Shown one piece after another: positions 18,848-29,635 of a stretch of DNA of 64,000 nucleotides. The position numbers were made by a program, and so were the translations under genes. Each line of letters begins with the position of its first letter. Position 1 is the stretch's first letter. A model generated the notes under the pieces. It made no database searches. It was not told the origin of the DNA and saw nothing but the letters and a program-made list of their open reading frames with translations. This DNA is from Vibrio cincinnatiensis DSM 19608 (GTDB lineage Bacteria; Pseudomonadota; Gammaproteobacteria; Enterobacterales; Vibrionaceae), in assembly GCF_900167345.1 (NCBI RefSeq), contig NZ_FUXB01000004.1, positions 62,001-126,000 on the forward strand, written 5' to 3'.

Positions 18848-20053
18848 TTATACATCCAATAATAGGCGTGCTGGATCTTCCAGTAACTCTTTCACCGTGA
18901 CGAGGAAGCCTACGGATTCTCGACCATCAATCAAGCGGTGATCATAAGATAATGCCAAATACATCATTGGTAAGATTTCAATCTGACCATCCACCACCAT
19001 GGCTCGATCTTGGATTTTATGCATTCCTAAAATCGCAGCTTGCGGTGGGTTAATGATAGGTGTTGACATTAGAGAACCGAAAACGCCGCCATTAGTAATG
19101 GTAAAGTTTCCACCAATCAATTCATCTACGGTCAACTTACCATCGCGGCCTTTCTCCGCCAAATCTTTAATGCCTTTCTCGATCTGAGCCAAGCCCAACG
19201 TATCACTGTCTCGCAATACAGGAGTGACTAAACCACGCGGCGTTGAGACAGCAATACTGATGTCGAAGAAATTGTGGTACACAATATCATCCCCATCAAG
19301 CGAAGCGTTGACTTCAGGGTAACGCTTAAGCGCTTCTGTCACGGCTTTAACGTAGAAAGACATGAAACCTAAGCGAATGCCATGCTTCTTCTCAAACAGA
19401 TCTTGATACTGTTTACGCAGTTCCATAATAGGCTTCATATTGACTTCATTAAATGTCGTCAACATCGCTGTGCTATTTTTGGCTTCGAGCAAACGCTCAG
19501 CAATACGCTTACGCAAGCGGGTCATCGGAACACGTTTTTCACTACGTGCAGCTACAGGGGCTGCAATAGCCGTTTGTTCAACCTCAGGTTGAGTTTTATT
19601 CGCCGCTAAGTAAGCTTCAACATCTTCTCGAGTAATGCGGCCACCGACACCGGAGCCTTTCACTTGCGAAGCCTCTAAACTGTGCTCGGCTAATAAACGA
19701 CGAACCGCTGGGCTTAATGCATCATTCGTTTCTTCGGTGAGAACGGCTTTGTGACGTTTATCGGGAGATGGTTCCGTCGCTGCCGTACTATCTTGTGTTG
19801 GTTCACCTGCAACCGCACCCGGTTTAAGCCGAGCTAAGAGTTGCTTAGACAAAACGGTCGCACCTTCTTGTTCCAAAATAGCTTCCAAAATACCTTCTTC
19901 AGGAGCTGGAACTTCTAACACCACTTTATCCGTTTCGATCTCGACGATCACTTCATCACGAGCGACGACGTCTCCCGGTTGCTTGTGCCATGTCGCTACC
20001 GTTGCGTCTGCGACTGATTCAGGTAAATCTGGAACCAGAATTTCAACTGTCAT
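18848..20053 (-). CDS. sucB: 2-oxoglutarate dehydrogenase E2, dihydrolipoyl succinyltransferase
   Basis: Protein of 401 residues. It has one lipoyl domain (1-75; lipoyl Lys in the EIETDKV motif), a Pro/Ala/Thr-rich linker, a peripheral-subunit-binding domain ([11 protein letters not shown], about 113-150) and the catalytic acyltransferase domain ending in the [11 protein letters not shown] motif with the active-site His. Core of the 2-oxoglutarate dehydrogenase complex, passing succinyl groups to CoA. It follows sucA by 29 bases. Confidence 0.98.
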   Translation of the reverse strand: MTVEILVPDLPESVADATVATWHKQPGDVVARDEVIVEIETDKVVLEVPAPEEGILEAILEQEGATVLSKQLLARLKPGAVAGEPTQDSTAATEPSPDKRHKAVLTEETNDALSPAVRRLLAEHSLEASQVKGSGVGGRITREDVEAYLAANKTQPEVEQTAIAAPVAARSEKRVPMTRLRKRIAERLLEAKNSTAMLTTFNEVNMKPIMELRKQYQDLFEKKHGIRLGFMSFYVKAVTEALKRYPEVNASLDGDDIVYHNFFDISIAVSTPRGLVTPVLRDSDTLGLAQIEKGIKDLAEKGRDGKLTVDELIGGNFTITNGGVFGSLMSTPIINPPQAAILGMHKIQDRAMVVDGQIEILPMMYLALSYDHRLIDGRESVGFLVTVKELLEDPARLLLDV

Positions 20054-20082
20054 AATCTGTCTCTTCCTTTTACTTCTAGTTC

Positions 20083-22893
20083 TTAAGCTAGGGTCAGAGC
20101 GTCTTCTACCAACGCTTTCTGCTGTTTCATATGTACCGACATATAACCGACGGCTGGTGATGCCGAAGCTGGGCGACCGGCATATTTAAGATCCGCGCCG
20201 GTAGGAATCGCCGCTCGAAAATTATGCTGACTACAGTACCAAGCCCCTTGGTTTTGAGGTTCTTCCTGACACCAGACATAATCCACTACATTCGTATACT
20301 GCGCGATTACCGCTTGAACTTCCTCCAATGGGAAAGGGTAAAGCTGCTCAATACGAATAATCGCCACGTCCTCTTGCGCATGATTACGGCGCTGCTCCAA
20401 TAAGTCGTAATACACTTTACCTGAACAGAAAACGACTCGTTTCACTTTCGCAGGGTCAAGGTTATCCACCTCACCAATAGCCGGTAAGAAAGTCCCTTGA
20501 GCCAGATCTTCCATACTCGATATACATAACGGATGACGCAGCAGAGACTTAGGTGACATGACCACTAGAGGTCGACGCATTTTACGCACTACCTGACGGC
20601 GCAACATGTGATAGACCTGTGCCGGTGTTGATGGAACCACCACTTGCATATTTTGTTCAGCGCAAAGCTGTAAATATCGCTCAAGACGAGCTGAGGAGTG
20701 CTCTGGGCCTTGGCCTTCATATCCATGAGGAAGCAGCATAGTCAAACCACACAAACGCCCCCACTTTTGTTCACCTGATGAAATAAATTGGTCAATCACG
20801 ACTTGAGCACCGTTGGCAAAGTCACCAAACTGAGCTTCCCAAATCGTTAATCCACCAGGCTCAGCCGTAGCATAACCATATTCAAAAGCTAAAACGGCTT
20901 CTTCAGACAGCACTGAGTCTATGACTTCAAAAGGCCCTTGCTTATCATGAACATTCGCCAATGGGATGTAGGTACTTGCATCAGATTGGTTGTGTAAGAC
21001 CGAATGGCGGTGGAAGAAGGTTCCACGCCCTGAATCTTGCCCTGAGATGCGAATACGTTGACCATCATCCACTAACGTGGCATATGCTAATGTTTCAGCC
21101 ATCCCCCAATCGAGCATTTTCTCACCCGATACCATGGACATTCGATCGTGGTAGATTTTTTCAACTCGACTTTGCAACTTATGGCTTTCGGGGTATTGGC
21201 AAATTTTCTGGCCTAGTTCTTGTAAACGTTCTAATGAAAATTCATTATCCCAAGCGGTGTTCCAATCATGTCCAATATAAGGAGACCAATCCACCGAGTG
21301 CATCGTCATTGGTCGCCATTCTTTAACCACTACTTCACCATGATCCAAAGCATCGCGGTATTCATTCACCATTTGAGTGGCGGTTTCTATATCGCTTTCA
21401 CCACGCTCAATTAAAACATCAGCATAAAGCTTGCGAGGTGTCGGATGCTTCTTGATTTTCTGGTACATCAAAGGTTGAGTCGCATTCGGTTCATCGGCTT
21501 CGTTATGGCCATGACGGCGATAACACACCAACTCAATCACGACATCACGTTTGAATTCATTACGATAATCCAATGCCATTCGAGTCACAAAAGCAACCGC
21601 TTCAGGATCATCAGAATTTACGTGAAAAATCGGAGCCTGTACCATCTTGGCAATATCAGTACAGTACATCGTTGAACGTGTATCTCGAGGGTTTGATGTG
21701 GTAAATCCAACTTGGTTGTTGATAACAATTCGAACCGTTCCACCGACACAATAACCACGAGCCTGTGACATGTTAAAGGTTTCTGCAACCACCCCTTGAC
21801 CCGCAACCGCTGAATCGCCATGAATGGTAATTGGTAGAACTCGACTCCCTTCGGAATCGCCTAAACGATCCTGACGAGCTCGCACCGAGCCCATCACTAC
21901 AGGGTTAACAATCTCTAAATGTGAAGGGTTAAAAGCCAAAGCAAGATGAACATTTCCGCCTTCTGTGGCGAAATCAGCCGAAAAACCTTGGTGATATTTC
22001 ACATCACCAGTACCCCAAGTTTCATCGTGCTTACCAGCAAACTCATCAAATAAGCCTTGCGGTTTTTTTCCTAAAACGTTGACCAACATATTCAAACGAC
22101 CACGGTGAGCCATACCGATCACCACTTCTCGCATACCACTCTTACCGGCATGACGAATAAGCTCTTTGGTCATTGGAATTAAGGCATCTCCTCCTTCCAA
22201 GGAAAAACGCTTAGCACCTGGGAATTTCGCACCGAGATAACGCTCCAACCCTTCGGCAGCGGTCAGTTCATCAAGGAAGGTTCGTTTCTCGTCCAGCGTA
22301 AAGCTAGGCTCACCTAATACAGGCTCCAAACGCTGTTGAATCCAACGCTTTTGCTCTGTATCCGTCATATGCATGTATTCTGCACCAACCGAGCCACAGT
22401 AAATCTTATTCAGAGAATGGTAGATATCTTTCAACTTCATGGTATCTGCGCCAACGGCAAAAGAACCCACGTTGAACGTTTCTTCCATATCATCATCAGT
22501 CAGGTTATGGAAGGAAGGAGCTAATTCCGCCACGGGAGGGCGTTTCCATAAACCTAGGGGGTCAAGTTGAGCTGCTTCATGCCCGCGGAAGCGGTACGCA
22601 TTGATTAGCTGCAGAACTTTTACTTGCTTTGCATCGACTTCAGGATCACTAACTTGGACATTGTAATGCTTCGTTTCTTGAGCGAGTCGCCGGAAGTAAT
22701 CACGGATACGTGAGTGTGGTTGTTCAACCACATGATCAGGTTGCGCAGGCAAACCTTCAAAAACACGTTTCCACTCCTCACTTACCAGGTCGGGATCACT
22801 TAGATACAGTTCGTAGAGATCTTCTACATACGTTGCATTGGCGCCAGCCAAGTGTGAAGACTCGAGCCATGCCTTCATCACGCCGTTGTGCAT
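20083..22893 (-). CDS. sucA: 2-oxoglutarate dehydrogenase E1 component
   Basis: Thiamine-diphosphate-dependent decarboxylase of 936 residues, the length I recall for V. cholerae SucA. It has the N-terminal E1o segment (WLESS...YVEDLYELY), the [10 protein letters not shown] active-site block, the ThDP/Mg region with [10 protein letters not shown], and the C-terminal pyrimidine-binding and transketolase-like domains. It decarboxylates 2-oxoglutarate and reductively succinylates SucB. ATG preceded by AAGGG. It begins 89 bases after sdhB. Confidence 0.98.
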   Translation of the reverse strand: MHNGVMKAWLESSHLAGANATYVEDLYELYLSDPDLVSEEWKRVFEGLPAQPDHVVEQPHSRIRDYFRRLAQETKHYNVQVSDPEVDAKQVKVLQLINAYRFRGHEAAQLDPLGLWKRPPVAELAPSFHNLTDDDMEETFNVGSFAVGADTMKLKDIYHSLNKIYCGSVGAEYMHMTDTEQKRWIQQRLEPVLGEPSFTLDEKRTFLDELTAAEGLERYLGAKFPGAKRFSLEGGDALIPMTKELIRHAGKSGMREVVIGMAHRGRLNMLVNVLGKKPQGLFDEFAGKHDETWGTGDVKYHQGFSADFATEGGNVHLALAFNPSHLEIVNPVVMGSVRARQDRLGDSEGSRVLPITIHGDSAVAGQGVVAETFNMSQARGYCVGGTVRIVINNQVGFTTSNPRDTRSTMYCTDIAKMVQAPIFHVNSDDPEAVAFVTRMALDYRNEFKRDVVIELVCYRRHGHNEADEPNATQPLMYQKIKKHPTPRKLYADVLIERGESDIETATQMVNEYRDALDHGEVVVKEWRPMTMHSVDWSPYIGHDWNTAWDNEFSLERLQELGQKICQYPESHKLQSRVEKIYHDRMSMVSGEKMLDWGMAETLAYATLVDDGQRIRISGQDSGRGTFFHRHSVLHNQSDASTYIPLANVHDKQGPFEVIDSVLSEEAVLAFEYGYATAEPGGLTIWEAQFGDFANGAQVVIDQFISSGEQKWGRLCGLTMLLPHGYEGQGPEHSSARLERYLQLCAEQNMQVVVPSTPAQVYHMLRRQVVRKMRRPLVVMSPKSLLRHPLCISSMEDLAQGTFLPAIGEVDNLDPAKVKRVVFCSGKVYYDLLEQRRNHAQEDVAIIRIEQLYPFPLEEVQAVIAQYTNVVDYVWCQEEPQNQGAWYCSQHNFRAAIPTGADLKYAGRPASASPAVGYMSVHMKQQKALVEDALTLA

Positions 22894-22951
22894 TCTTTTC
22901 CCTTAACCAGTAGTTTTCACGTTTGCTGCGGTCTTACGCCGAGCTATAAAG

Positions 22952-22970
22952 GCAGGCCCTAAGGGCCTGC
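22952..22970 (-). terminator. Hairpin between sdhB and sucA
   Basis: Perfect GCAGGCCC / GGGCCTGC stem with a 3-base loop. In the direction of transcription it is followed by CTTTAT, only three T in a row. It is a likely partial terminator or processing site between the sdh and suc halves of the transcript. Confidence 0.55.
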
Positions 22971-22982
22971 AATTTTTATCAT

Positions 22983-23693
22983 CTAAACCGAACGATTGAC
23001 CAACATGGACTTAATATGGCCTATCGCTTTCGTTGGGTTTAGTCCCTTAGGACAAACACTTACACAATTCATGATGCCATGGCAACGAAAAACGCTAAAT
23101 GCATCATCAAGATTTGACAAGCGCTCATCTGTTGCAGTATCTCGGCTATCAATTAGCCAACGGTAAGCGGCTAACAAACCAGCAGGACCAATAAATTTAT
23201 CCGGGTTCCACCAGAAAGAAGCGCAAGAAGTAGAACAGCAAGCACACATAATACATTCATACAGACCATCAAGATGCTCACGCTCTTCTGGTAACTGTAA
23301 ATGTTCACGTGATGGCGGCAATTCACCTTCAGAGATCAAAAACGGCTTCACTTTCGCGTAATTATCGTAGAACTGTGTCATGTCAACGATCAAATCACGT
23401 ACTACCGGTAAACCAGGTAAAGGTCGAATGACGATTTTACCCCCTTTCAAGGCAGATAACGGTGTAATACAGGCCAAACCATTTTTACCGTTCATATTTA
23501 AACCATCAGAGCCACATACTCCTTCACGGCATGAACGACGAAACGCAATCGTTGGATCTTGTTCTTTCAATAAAATCAGCGCGTCCAACACCATCATATC
23601 CGAGCCATCTTCGACTTCAAGTAGATAGTCTTTCATATAAGGCTTTTTATCGACATCCGGATTGTAGCGATACAAAGAGAAGTTCAGTTTCAT
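22983..23693 (-). CDS. sdhB: Succinate dehydrogenase iron-sulfur subunit
   Basis: Protein of 236 residues with three Fe-S cluster Cys sets: the N-terminal 2Fe-2S ferredoxin set (CREGVCGSDG...C), then CIMCACCSTSC and CHGIMNCVSVCPKG for the 4Fe-4S and 3Fe-4S clusters. It carries electrons from the SdhA flavin to ubiquinone bound at SdhB/C/D on the inner membrane. It lies 14 bases after sdhA. Confidence 0.98.
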   Translation of the reverse strand: MKLNFSLYRYNPDVDKKPYMKDYLLEVEDGSDMMVLDALILLKEQDPTIAFRRSCREGVCGSDGLNMNGKNGLACITPLSALKGGKIVIRPLPGLPVVRDLIVDMTQFYDNYAKVKPFLISEGELPPSREHLQLPEEREHLDGLYECIMCACCSTSCASFWWNPDKFIGPAGLLAAYRWLIDSRDTATDERLSNLDDAFSVFRCHGIMNCVSVCPKGLNPTKAIGHIKSMLVNRSV

Positions 23694-23707
23694 TCGTTAT
23701 TCCTCCC

Positions 23708-25474
23708 TTAGTATGTACGAATTTTAGGTGGGAAAGCTTCACGATGAACGGGTGACATGTTCACGTCACGCTTGCTCATTTGTTCAGTTTCCGGATTATA
23801 AATAGAGTGACACAACCAGTTTGCATCATCACGATCAGGGTAGTCAAAACGAGCATGAGCGCCTCGGCTCTCGGTACGATAGTTTGCTGCTACTGCCGTC
23901 GAAAATGCCGTTTCCATCAAGTTGTCGAGTTCTAAACATTCAATACGCTGTGTATTAAACTCTTTAGATTTATCGGCCAAATGAGCGTCTTTTAGACGTT
24001 CACGAATCACTTTTAGCTCTTCAAGCCCTGTTGCCATGGCTTCCCCTTCTCGGAATACTGAGAAGCTGTTTTGCATACAACGTTGGAGATCTTTACGGAT
24101 TTGTACAGGATCTTCACCACTGGTGCTATTTTCCCAACGCATAGTACGGGCCAAAGAAGCTTCAATGTCTGATTGAGTCGCAGGGCGAGCTTCAGCTTGG
24201 GCAGCCAATGTTTCGCCTAGGTGTAACCCGGTTGCACGACCAAACACCACAAGATCAAGCAGTGAGTTCCCCCCTAAACGGTTTGCACCATGAACAGAAA
24301 CTGAGGCGATTTCACCACAAGCAAATAAGCCTTGAATCTCGAGATCCTTACCTGATGCATCTTGTTTTAATGCTTGCCCAGAAACCTGAGTCGGAACACC
24401 ACCCATCATATAATGGCAGGTTGGGATAACTGGAATCGGCTCTTTAACAGGGTCAACGTGTGCAAAGGTACGTGAAAGCTCACAAATGCCAGGCAGACGA
24501 GACTCCAACACCTCTTTACCTAAGTGATCAAGTTTCAACTTAAGGTGTGGACCCCATGGACCATCACAGCCACGGCCTTCACGAATTTCGATCATCATTG
24601 AACGAGCCACCACATCACGGCCAGCGAGGTCTTTCGCATTTGGAGCATAACGCTCCATAAAACGCTCACCATCTTTATTGAGTAGGTAACCGCCTTCACC
24701 ACGACAACCTTCTGTAACCAGAACCCCCGCACCTGCAATGCCTGTGGGATGGAACTGCCACATTTCCATATCTTGCATCGGAACACCCGCTCGCAGTGCC
24801 ATTCCAACCCCATCACCAGTATTAATGTGTGCGTTGGTTGTTGAGGCATAAATGCGCCCAGCCCCACCTGTAGCTAAGATAGTAGCTTTGGATTTGAAGT
24901 AACAAATTTCTCCGGTTTCCATGCATAACGCAGTACAACCGAGTACGGCTCCATCTTGGTTTTTCACTAAATCAAGTGCATACCATTCTGAGAAAATCGT
25001 GGTTTTATGTTTAATGTTTTGTTGGTAAAGCGTATGTAATAAAGCATGGCCAGTACGGTCAGCCGCCGCCGCCGTACGCGCAGCTTGTTCACCACCAAAT
25101 TCTTTAGATTGCCCACCAAAGGGGCGTTGATAAATGGTGCCATCTTCAAAACGAGAAAAAGGCAGCCCCATACGTTCTAGCTCAATAACAGATTCAGGCC
25201 CATTTTTACACATATACTCAATAGCGTTTTGGTCGCCAATGTAATCTGAACCTTTCACCGTGTCATACATATGCCACTGCCAGTTATCTTTATGGGAATT
25301 TCCCAAAGCAACCGTAATACCACCTTGAGCCGAGACGGTATGAGAGCGAGTTGGAAAAACTTTCGAAAGCAAAGCACAGGTTAAACCTTGCTCTGAAATT
25401 TGTAGTGCAGCACGCATACCTGCACCACCTGCGCCGATGACAACAGCATCAAATTCACGAACAGGAATAGTCAC
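23708..25474 (-). CDS. sdhA: Succinate dehydrogenase flavoprotein subunit
   Basis: Protein of 588 residues, as in E. coli. It has the N-terminal FAD Rossmann motif [10 protein letters not shown] and SHTVSAQGG, which contains the covalent FAD His. Other landmarks are the HPTGI substrate segment, catalytic Arg in the GRDVVARSM region, and the C-terminal [11 protein letters not shown]. It oxidises succinate to fumarate. It directly abuts sdhD with no spacer. Confidence 0.98.
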   Translation of the reverse strand: MTIPVREFDAVVIGAGGAGMRAALQISEQGLTCALLSKVFPTRSHTVSAQGGITVALGNSHKDNWQWHMYDTVKGSDYIGDQNAIEYMCKNGPESVIELERMGLPFSRFEDGTIYQRPFGGQSKEFGGEQAARTAAAADRTGHALLHTLYQQNIKHKTTIFSEWYALDLVKNQDGAVLGCTALCMETGEICYFKSKATILATGGAGRIYASTTNAHINTGDGVGMALRAGVPMQDMEMWQFHPTGIAGAGVLVTEGCRGEGGYLLNKDGERFMERYAPNAKDLAGRDVVARSMMIEIREGRGCDGPWGPHLKLKLDHLGKEVLESRLPGICELSRTFAHVDPVKEPIPVIPTCHYMMGGVPTQVSGQALKQDASGKDLEIQGLFACGEIASVSVHGANRLGGNSLLDLVVFGRATGLHLGETLAAQAEARPATQSDIEASLARTMRWENSTSGEDPVQIRKDLQRCMQNSFSVFREGEAMATGLEELKVIRERLKDAHLADKSKEFNTQRIECLELDNLMETAFSTAVAANYRTESRGAHARFDYPDRDDANWLCHSIYNPETEQMSKRDVNMSPVHREAFPPKIRTY

Positions 25475-25819
25475 TTACACACCCCACAATACAAATAGTC
25501 CAGAGAAAAAGTACCCAAATAAGGCCGTGATAACGATAAGCTGCAATGCACCTCGCAGCTTCGAGCACTTAACATAGTCAGTGAGTACTTGCCATAAACC
25601 AATCCAGCCGTGGATAAGAATGCAAACGAGTGCCAACATAGTAAACACTTTAGTTGACGTGCTACCAAAGAATTGCGTCCAAGATAGGTATGTAATATCG
25701 GTGAACATAACAAAGCTCACCATATATATGGTATACAAGGTTAAAATGATCGCTGTCGCGCGGAGTAATAAAAAATCATGAACCCCATTACGACCGAATG
25801 AAGAGACATGCTTTACCAT
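25475..25819 (-). CDS. sdhD: Succinate dehydrogenase membrane anchor subunit SdhD
   Basis: Small membrane subunit of 114 residues with three hydrophobic helices and the family landmarks [10 protein letters not shown] and [15 protein letters not shown]; the conserved His in LIHGW is the expected region of the haem b ligand. I place the start at ATG 25819, aligning with E. coli MVSNAS, rather than the GTG six bases upstream. It overlaps sdhC by seven bases. Confidence 0.93.
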   Translation of the reverse strand: MVKHVSSFGRNGVHDFLLLRATAIILTLYTIYMVSFVMFTDITYLSWTQFFGSTSTKVFTMLALVCILIHGWIGLWQVLTDYVKCSKLRGALQLIVITALFGYFFSGLFVLWGV

Positions 25820-26205
25820 AACCACACCCCCACCAATAACGATAAAACAACAGTAATGGCAAATGACACTTTGGCCGTCATTGAACCTGTATCAAGCTCT
25901 TCGAAATAACCCAGATCCATGATCAGATGACGAATTCCACCAATAATATGGTAGGCCAACGCAGTCAAGATGCCCCATAAGATAAATTTAACGAAGAAAC
26001 CACTGACGATTTCACTCGCCTCCATAAATCCAACCGGTGAGGATAAGGAGAGGGATAATAACCATAACAAAATACCGACCGCGACAAACGTAATAACCCC
26101 CGCCACTCGGTGGAGGATAGAAGCGATTGCAGTGATCGGAAAGCTTATGGTCTGCAAATCTAGATTAACAGGTCTTAACTTTCTTTCTTTCACGGGCTTG
26201 CTCAC
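25813..26205 (-). CDS. sdhC: Succinate dehydrogenase cytochrome b556 subunit SdhC
   Basis: Protein of 130 residues with three transmembrane helices. The signature [20 protein letters not shown] and the HRVAGV segment occur early, and the His in [11 protein letters not shown] is the likely haem ligand. First gene of the operon; GTG start. It forms the quinone site with SdhD and SdhB. Confidence 0.96.
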   Translation of the reverse strand: MSKPVKERKLRPVNLDLQTISFPITAIASILHRVAGVITFVAVGILLWLLSLSLSSPVGFMEASEIVSGFFVKFILWGILTALAYHIIGGIRHLIMDLGYFEELDTGSMTAKVSFAITVVLSLLVGVWLW

Positions 26206-26604
26206 TCAGCTCTAATTGAAGCATTTATAGTTATGAATGAAATTTAGTGATAAACCGATAAAATCCACTCTATTTATTCAACATATTCACCAGAATTATC
26301 ATAATAAAAATGTAAAATAAGGGTTAAAAAATAAAACTCAATGATTACTTCGTGTTTATTTTTTTATATTGATTTTATGAGGTTTTCACTAAATTTTGCT
26401 ACGCCGATATTCGGCTGGCAACATTATACAACAAATGATGTAACAATTTTTGCTACACAGAACAGATTTTTAACTTTATCTGTATAAAAAATCAAAGTAA
26501 GTGCACACAACAGAGGAGAAAAATTGACTTTAAATGAGATCAGACGTACAAGAATGACACACAAACATCCTGGACGGATTAAATAATAAACAAAGGAGAT
26601 TGTT
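26206..26604. other. Divergent control region between sdhC and gltA
   Basis: About 399 AT-rich bases without an ORF, containing the promoters for the sdh-suc operon and for gltA. A short GCCGA/TCGGC dyad (about 26403-26415) and a partly repeated TTTTGCTAC motif (near 26394 and 26452) are visible. I cannot assign ArcA, CRP or Fur sites with confidence. Confidence 0.5.
26524..26552 (+). promoter_or_regulatory. Candidate sigma-70 promoter of gltA
   Basis: TTGACT (26524-26529), a 17-base spacer, then TACAAG (26547-26552), about 50 bases upstream of the gltA ATG. The -35 matches 5 of 6 consensus bases and the -10 matches 4 of 6. Read by eye only. Confidence 0.4.
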
Positions 26605-27894
26605 ATGGCAGATAAGAAAGCAACCCTTCACATTGAAGGAAAAGCGCCGATCGAACTGCCGATCATGGATGGGACTATGGGCCCTCAAGTGATCGATGTT
26701 CGTCAGTTAGGTTCGAATGGCTACTTTACCTTTGACCCGGGTTTTCTTGCCACGGCATCTTGTGAATCTCAAATCACGTATATTGATGGTAATAAAGGTG
26801 TTCTCTTGCATCGAGGTTACTCCATCGATCAATTAGCCAATAACGCAGATTATCTAGAAGTTTGTTACATCCTGCTTTATGGCGAAGCCCCTACCCGACA
26901 ACAGTATGATGAGTTTAAGAAGACCGTCACTCGCCACACCATGGTTCATGAACAAATTGCGAGTTTCTTTCATGGATTCCGTCGTGATGCGCACCCCATG
27001 GCTGTCATGTGTGGGGTTGTAGGAGCACTTGCGGCTTTCTACCACGATTCACTTGATATCAACAATGATACACACCGAGAGATTGCAGCTTATCGCTTGT
27101 TATCTAAAATGCCCACTCTCGCAGCAATGTGCTACAAGTATTCCATCGGCCAACCCTTTATCTATCCACGTAATGATCTGACTTACGCGGAAAACTTCCT
27201 CCACATGATGTTTGCCAATCCATGTGAAGAATATGAAGTTAACCCTATTGTTGCTCGTGCCATGGATAAAATCTTTACCTTACATGCCGATCACGAACAA
27301 AACGCCTCAACCTCAACCGTACGCTTGGCTGGTTCATCAGGAGCCAACCCCTTTGCTTGTATTGCCGCAGGTATCGCATCATTGTGGGGGCCTGCTCACG
27401 GTGGAGCAAACGAAGCTTGCCTACGTATGCTGGAAGAAATCGGCTCTGTCGATAAGATCCCAGAATATGTTGAACGAGCAAAAGATAAAGATGATCCATT
27501 CCGTTTAATGGGCTTTGGGCATCGAGTGTATAAAAACTACGACCCTCGTGCGACCGTGATGCGTGAGGCGTGCCATGAAGTATTGAAAGAACTCAATATT
27601 CAAGATCCACTCTTGGATGTGGCAATGGAACTAGAACGCATCGCACTTTCAGATGAATATTTTATTGAGAAGAAACTCTACCCTAACGTAGATTTCTATT
27701 CAGGTATCATTTTGAAAGCCATTGGTATCCCCATTTCAATGTTTACCGTGATCTTTGCTATGTCTCGCACCATTGGTTGGATTGCTCACTGGAATGAAAT
27801 GCACAGTGACCCAGATAACCGAATTGGTCGTCCACGTCAGCTTTATACGGGGCAGAAGCTAAGAAATTTCCAACCACTCCATGAACGTGAATAA
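26605..27894 (+). CDS. gltA: Citrate synthase (type II)
   Basis: Protein of 429 residues, the length of the hexameric NADH-sensitive citrate synthases. Key motifs are the AHGGANEA block, [14 protein letters not shown] and the C-terminal GRPRQLYTG. It condenses oxaloacetate and acetyl-CoA to citrate, the entry step of the TCA cycle. AAAGGAG lies seven bases before the ATG. Divergent from the sdh-suc operon, as in E. coli. Confidence 0.98.
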   Translation: MADKKATLHIEGKAPIELPIMDGTMGPQVIDVRQLGSNGYFTFDPGFLATASCESQITYIDGNKGVLLHRGYSIDQLANNADYLEVCYILLYGEAPTRQQYDEFKKTVTRHTMVHEQIASFFHGFRRDAHPMAVMCGVVGALAAFYHDSLDINNDTHREIAAYRLLSKMPTLAAMCYKYSIGQPFIYPRNDLTYAENFLHMMFANPCEEYEVNPIVARAMDKIFTLHADHEQNASTSTVRLAGSSGANPFACIAAGIASLWGPAHGGANEACLRMLEEIGSVDKIPEYVERAKDKDDPFRLMGFGHRVYKNYDPRATVMREACHEVLKELNIQDPLLDVAMELERIALSDEYFIEKKLYPNVDFYSGIILKAIGIPISMFTVIFAMSRTIGWIAHWNEMHSDPDNRIGRPRQLYTGQKLRNFQPLHERE

Positions 27895-27918
27895 GTTCCT
27901 AATATTTGTTGGATAAAG

Positions 27919-27947
27919 AAAAGAGCGAGGTCAATACCTCGCTCTTT
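27919..27947. terminator. Terminator between gltA and the nif3-like gene
   Basis: Stem AAAGAGCGAGGT / ACCTCGCTCTTT with a 4-base loop, between two convergent genes. The T-runs are short (three) but the stem is strong. Confidence 0.75.
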
Positions 27948-27953
27948 ACCTTG

Positions 27954-28712
27954 TTATACTGGATTATCAATATCGATGAACTCGACCTCAACCCCATGCT
28001 CCTTCGCCAACCATTCCCCTAAGGCTTTCACACCATAACGCTCCGTGGCATGATGGCCCGCTGCAAAATAGTGAATATTAAGTTCACGCGCTATATAGGT
28101 CGTTCGCTCAGAAACTTCTCCTGAAATAAAGGCATCCATTCCTTGTTCGGCAGCAAGCGTTATGTAGTCTTGCCCACCACCAGTACACCAAGCAATATTC
28201 TTAATCGGTTTATCTTGCTGCTCAGGTGCAATGTGTAACGGTGGGCGTTCCAGCACTTGAGTTATCTTGGTTGCCAATTCCTCTCCGCTCAACACATGAC
28301 GTAGAGCGCCATACATTGCCACAGATTGAGGGTGTCCCTCTAAACCGCCTTCGACATCAATCTCAAGCAACTGGGCTAACTGAGCGTTGTTACCCAGTTG
28401 AGGATGAATATCGAGAGGTAAATGATAAGCCAGCAAATTGATATCATGTTTTATCAGAGTCCGTAGTCGATCCCCTTTCATCCCACGAATGGATTCTGGC
28501 TCTCCTTTCCAGAAATAGCCATGATGAACCAGTAGCGCGTCCGCTTGACGTTCTACTGCTTGTTCAATCAAGGCTTTTGACGCAGTCACACCGGTAATGA
28601 TTTTTTTGATGTCAGGTTTACCTTCGACTTGTAACCCATTAGGGCAATAATCTTTGATTAATTGTGGGGACAAGGTCTCATTTAGCAAAGCTTCTAGCTG
28701 AAAATTGTTCAT
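27954..28712 (-). CDS. ybgI: Nif3-like dinuclear metal-centre protein (YbgI family)
   Basis: Protein of 252 residues. Conserved blocks of the NIF3/YbgI family are present: CPNGLQVEG, the VHHGYFWKGE metal ligands near residue 64, and the C-terminal HHATERYG with paired His. E. coli YbgI forms a hexameric ring with a two-metal site, and its enzymatic role is unsettled. I use ATG 28712, aligned with E. coli MKNTELE and preceded by GGAA, rather than 28724. It lies near gltA/sdh in E. coli as well. Confidence 0.88.
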   Translation of the reverse strand: MNNFQLEALLNETLSPQLIKDYCPNGLQVEGKPDIKKIITGVTASKALIEQAVERQADALLVHHGYFWKGEPESIRGMKGDRLRTLIKHDINLLAYHLPLDIHPQLGNNAQLAQLLEIDVEGGLEGHPQSVAMYGALRHVLSGEELATKITQVLERPPLHIAPEQQDKPIKNIAWCTGGGQDYITLAAEQGMDAFISGEVSERTTYIARELNIHYFAAGHHATERYGVKALGEWLAKEHGVEVEFIDIDNPV

Positions 28713-28804
28713 CTTGTGTTCCATTACTTGATTAGCATGGCGTGGTTATAACAATTTCAAGCTAGAATGTCGAAAACTGTACGGTCGCAGTAAGAGTAAG
28801 CATT

Positions 28805-29575
28805 ATGGACATAACACCACTGATCACTTGGGTCGTCAAAACCCCAACCCTGTTTGAGCACTCTTTTCCTTTGGTGGCAAAAGTGCCTTTTACGCCACCA
28901 CCGAATGAGCAACACTGGCCCCCCTATCAAGGAAACCCAAGGTTAGGGTTTATTTATCAGTTTATATGCCAGCAACTGTTTACTCTCACCCCGCGTTATA
29001 ATGCGGTATCGGAAGAAATTCAACTTAATGAACATGGGCAAACGCTTGGTGCTATTGATTTTATTGCTAAAAATCGCCATACCAATGAGTATGAACACTG
29101 GGAAGTGGCAATAAAATTTTACCTTCTTCATCAAGGGGTATGGTATGGCCCTAATGCGGAAGATCGACTGGATAGTAAACTTTCCCACATGCTCAACCAC
29201 CAGTTAATCCTCTCAACCCATCCTACTTTCTGTGAGAACTACCCATTGTGGGCGAAGGCAAAACCGCATTTACTGATGCAAGGGCGTTTATATACCAATC
29301 CATTTCAGCCAGAGGCCATTCCCAAAGACTGTTTAGGCTACCCGCTCAATCACACGCAAATTCAAGGACATTGGTGCTATCACGATCAAGTATCTCTGAT
29401 TGGTGAACCACTCTACCCTTTAGATAAACCCCAATGGTTAACAGGCCGAGAAAAAACATCATCCCTTTACTTAGCTGGCCAACACGATCAGGGGTTTGTT
29501 CATTGCCAAAGTGAATCGGGTCTCTTTTGGTTTATCATGCCTCGCCATTGGCCAGCATCGGCTGACGTCAATTAG
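28805..29575 (+). CDS. DUF1853 family protein
   Basis: Protein of 256 residues from an uncharacterised family with no signal peptide or membrane segment. In the middle it reads GAIDF, then about 15 residues, then HWEVAIKFYL, followed by WYGPNAEDRLDSKLSHML. The D...E-x-x-K spacing resembles a PD-(D/E)XK nuclease core, but this is inference. It is divergent from the nif3-like gene and convergent with pgm. No function is established. Confidence 0.8.
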   Translation: MDITPLITWVVKTPTLFEHSFPLVAKVPFTPPPNEQHWPPYQGNPRLGFIYQFICQQLFTLTPRYNAVSEEIQLNEHGQTLGAIDFIAKNRHTNEYEHWEVAIKFYLLHQGVWYGPNAEDRLDSKLSHMLNHQLILSTHPTFCENYPLWAKAKPHLLMQGRLYTNPFQPEAIPKDCLGYPLNHTQIQGHWCYHDQVSLIGEPLYPLDKPQWLTGREKTSSLYLAGQHDQGFVHCQSESGLFWFIMPRHWPASADVN

Positions 29576-29584
29576 CTCAAATAA

Positions 29585-29609
29585 AAAAGGGAAGTACTTC
29601 GTACTTCCC
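29585..29609 (-). terminator. Rho-independent terminator of pgm
   Basis: GGGAAGTAC / GTACTTCCC with a 3-base loop. On the minus strand it is followed by six T. It lies about 27 bases after the pgm stop. Confidence 0.88.
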
Positions 29610-29635
29610 TTCCCAACAGAGGGTTCATAACGTGT

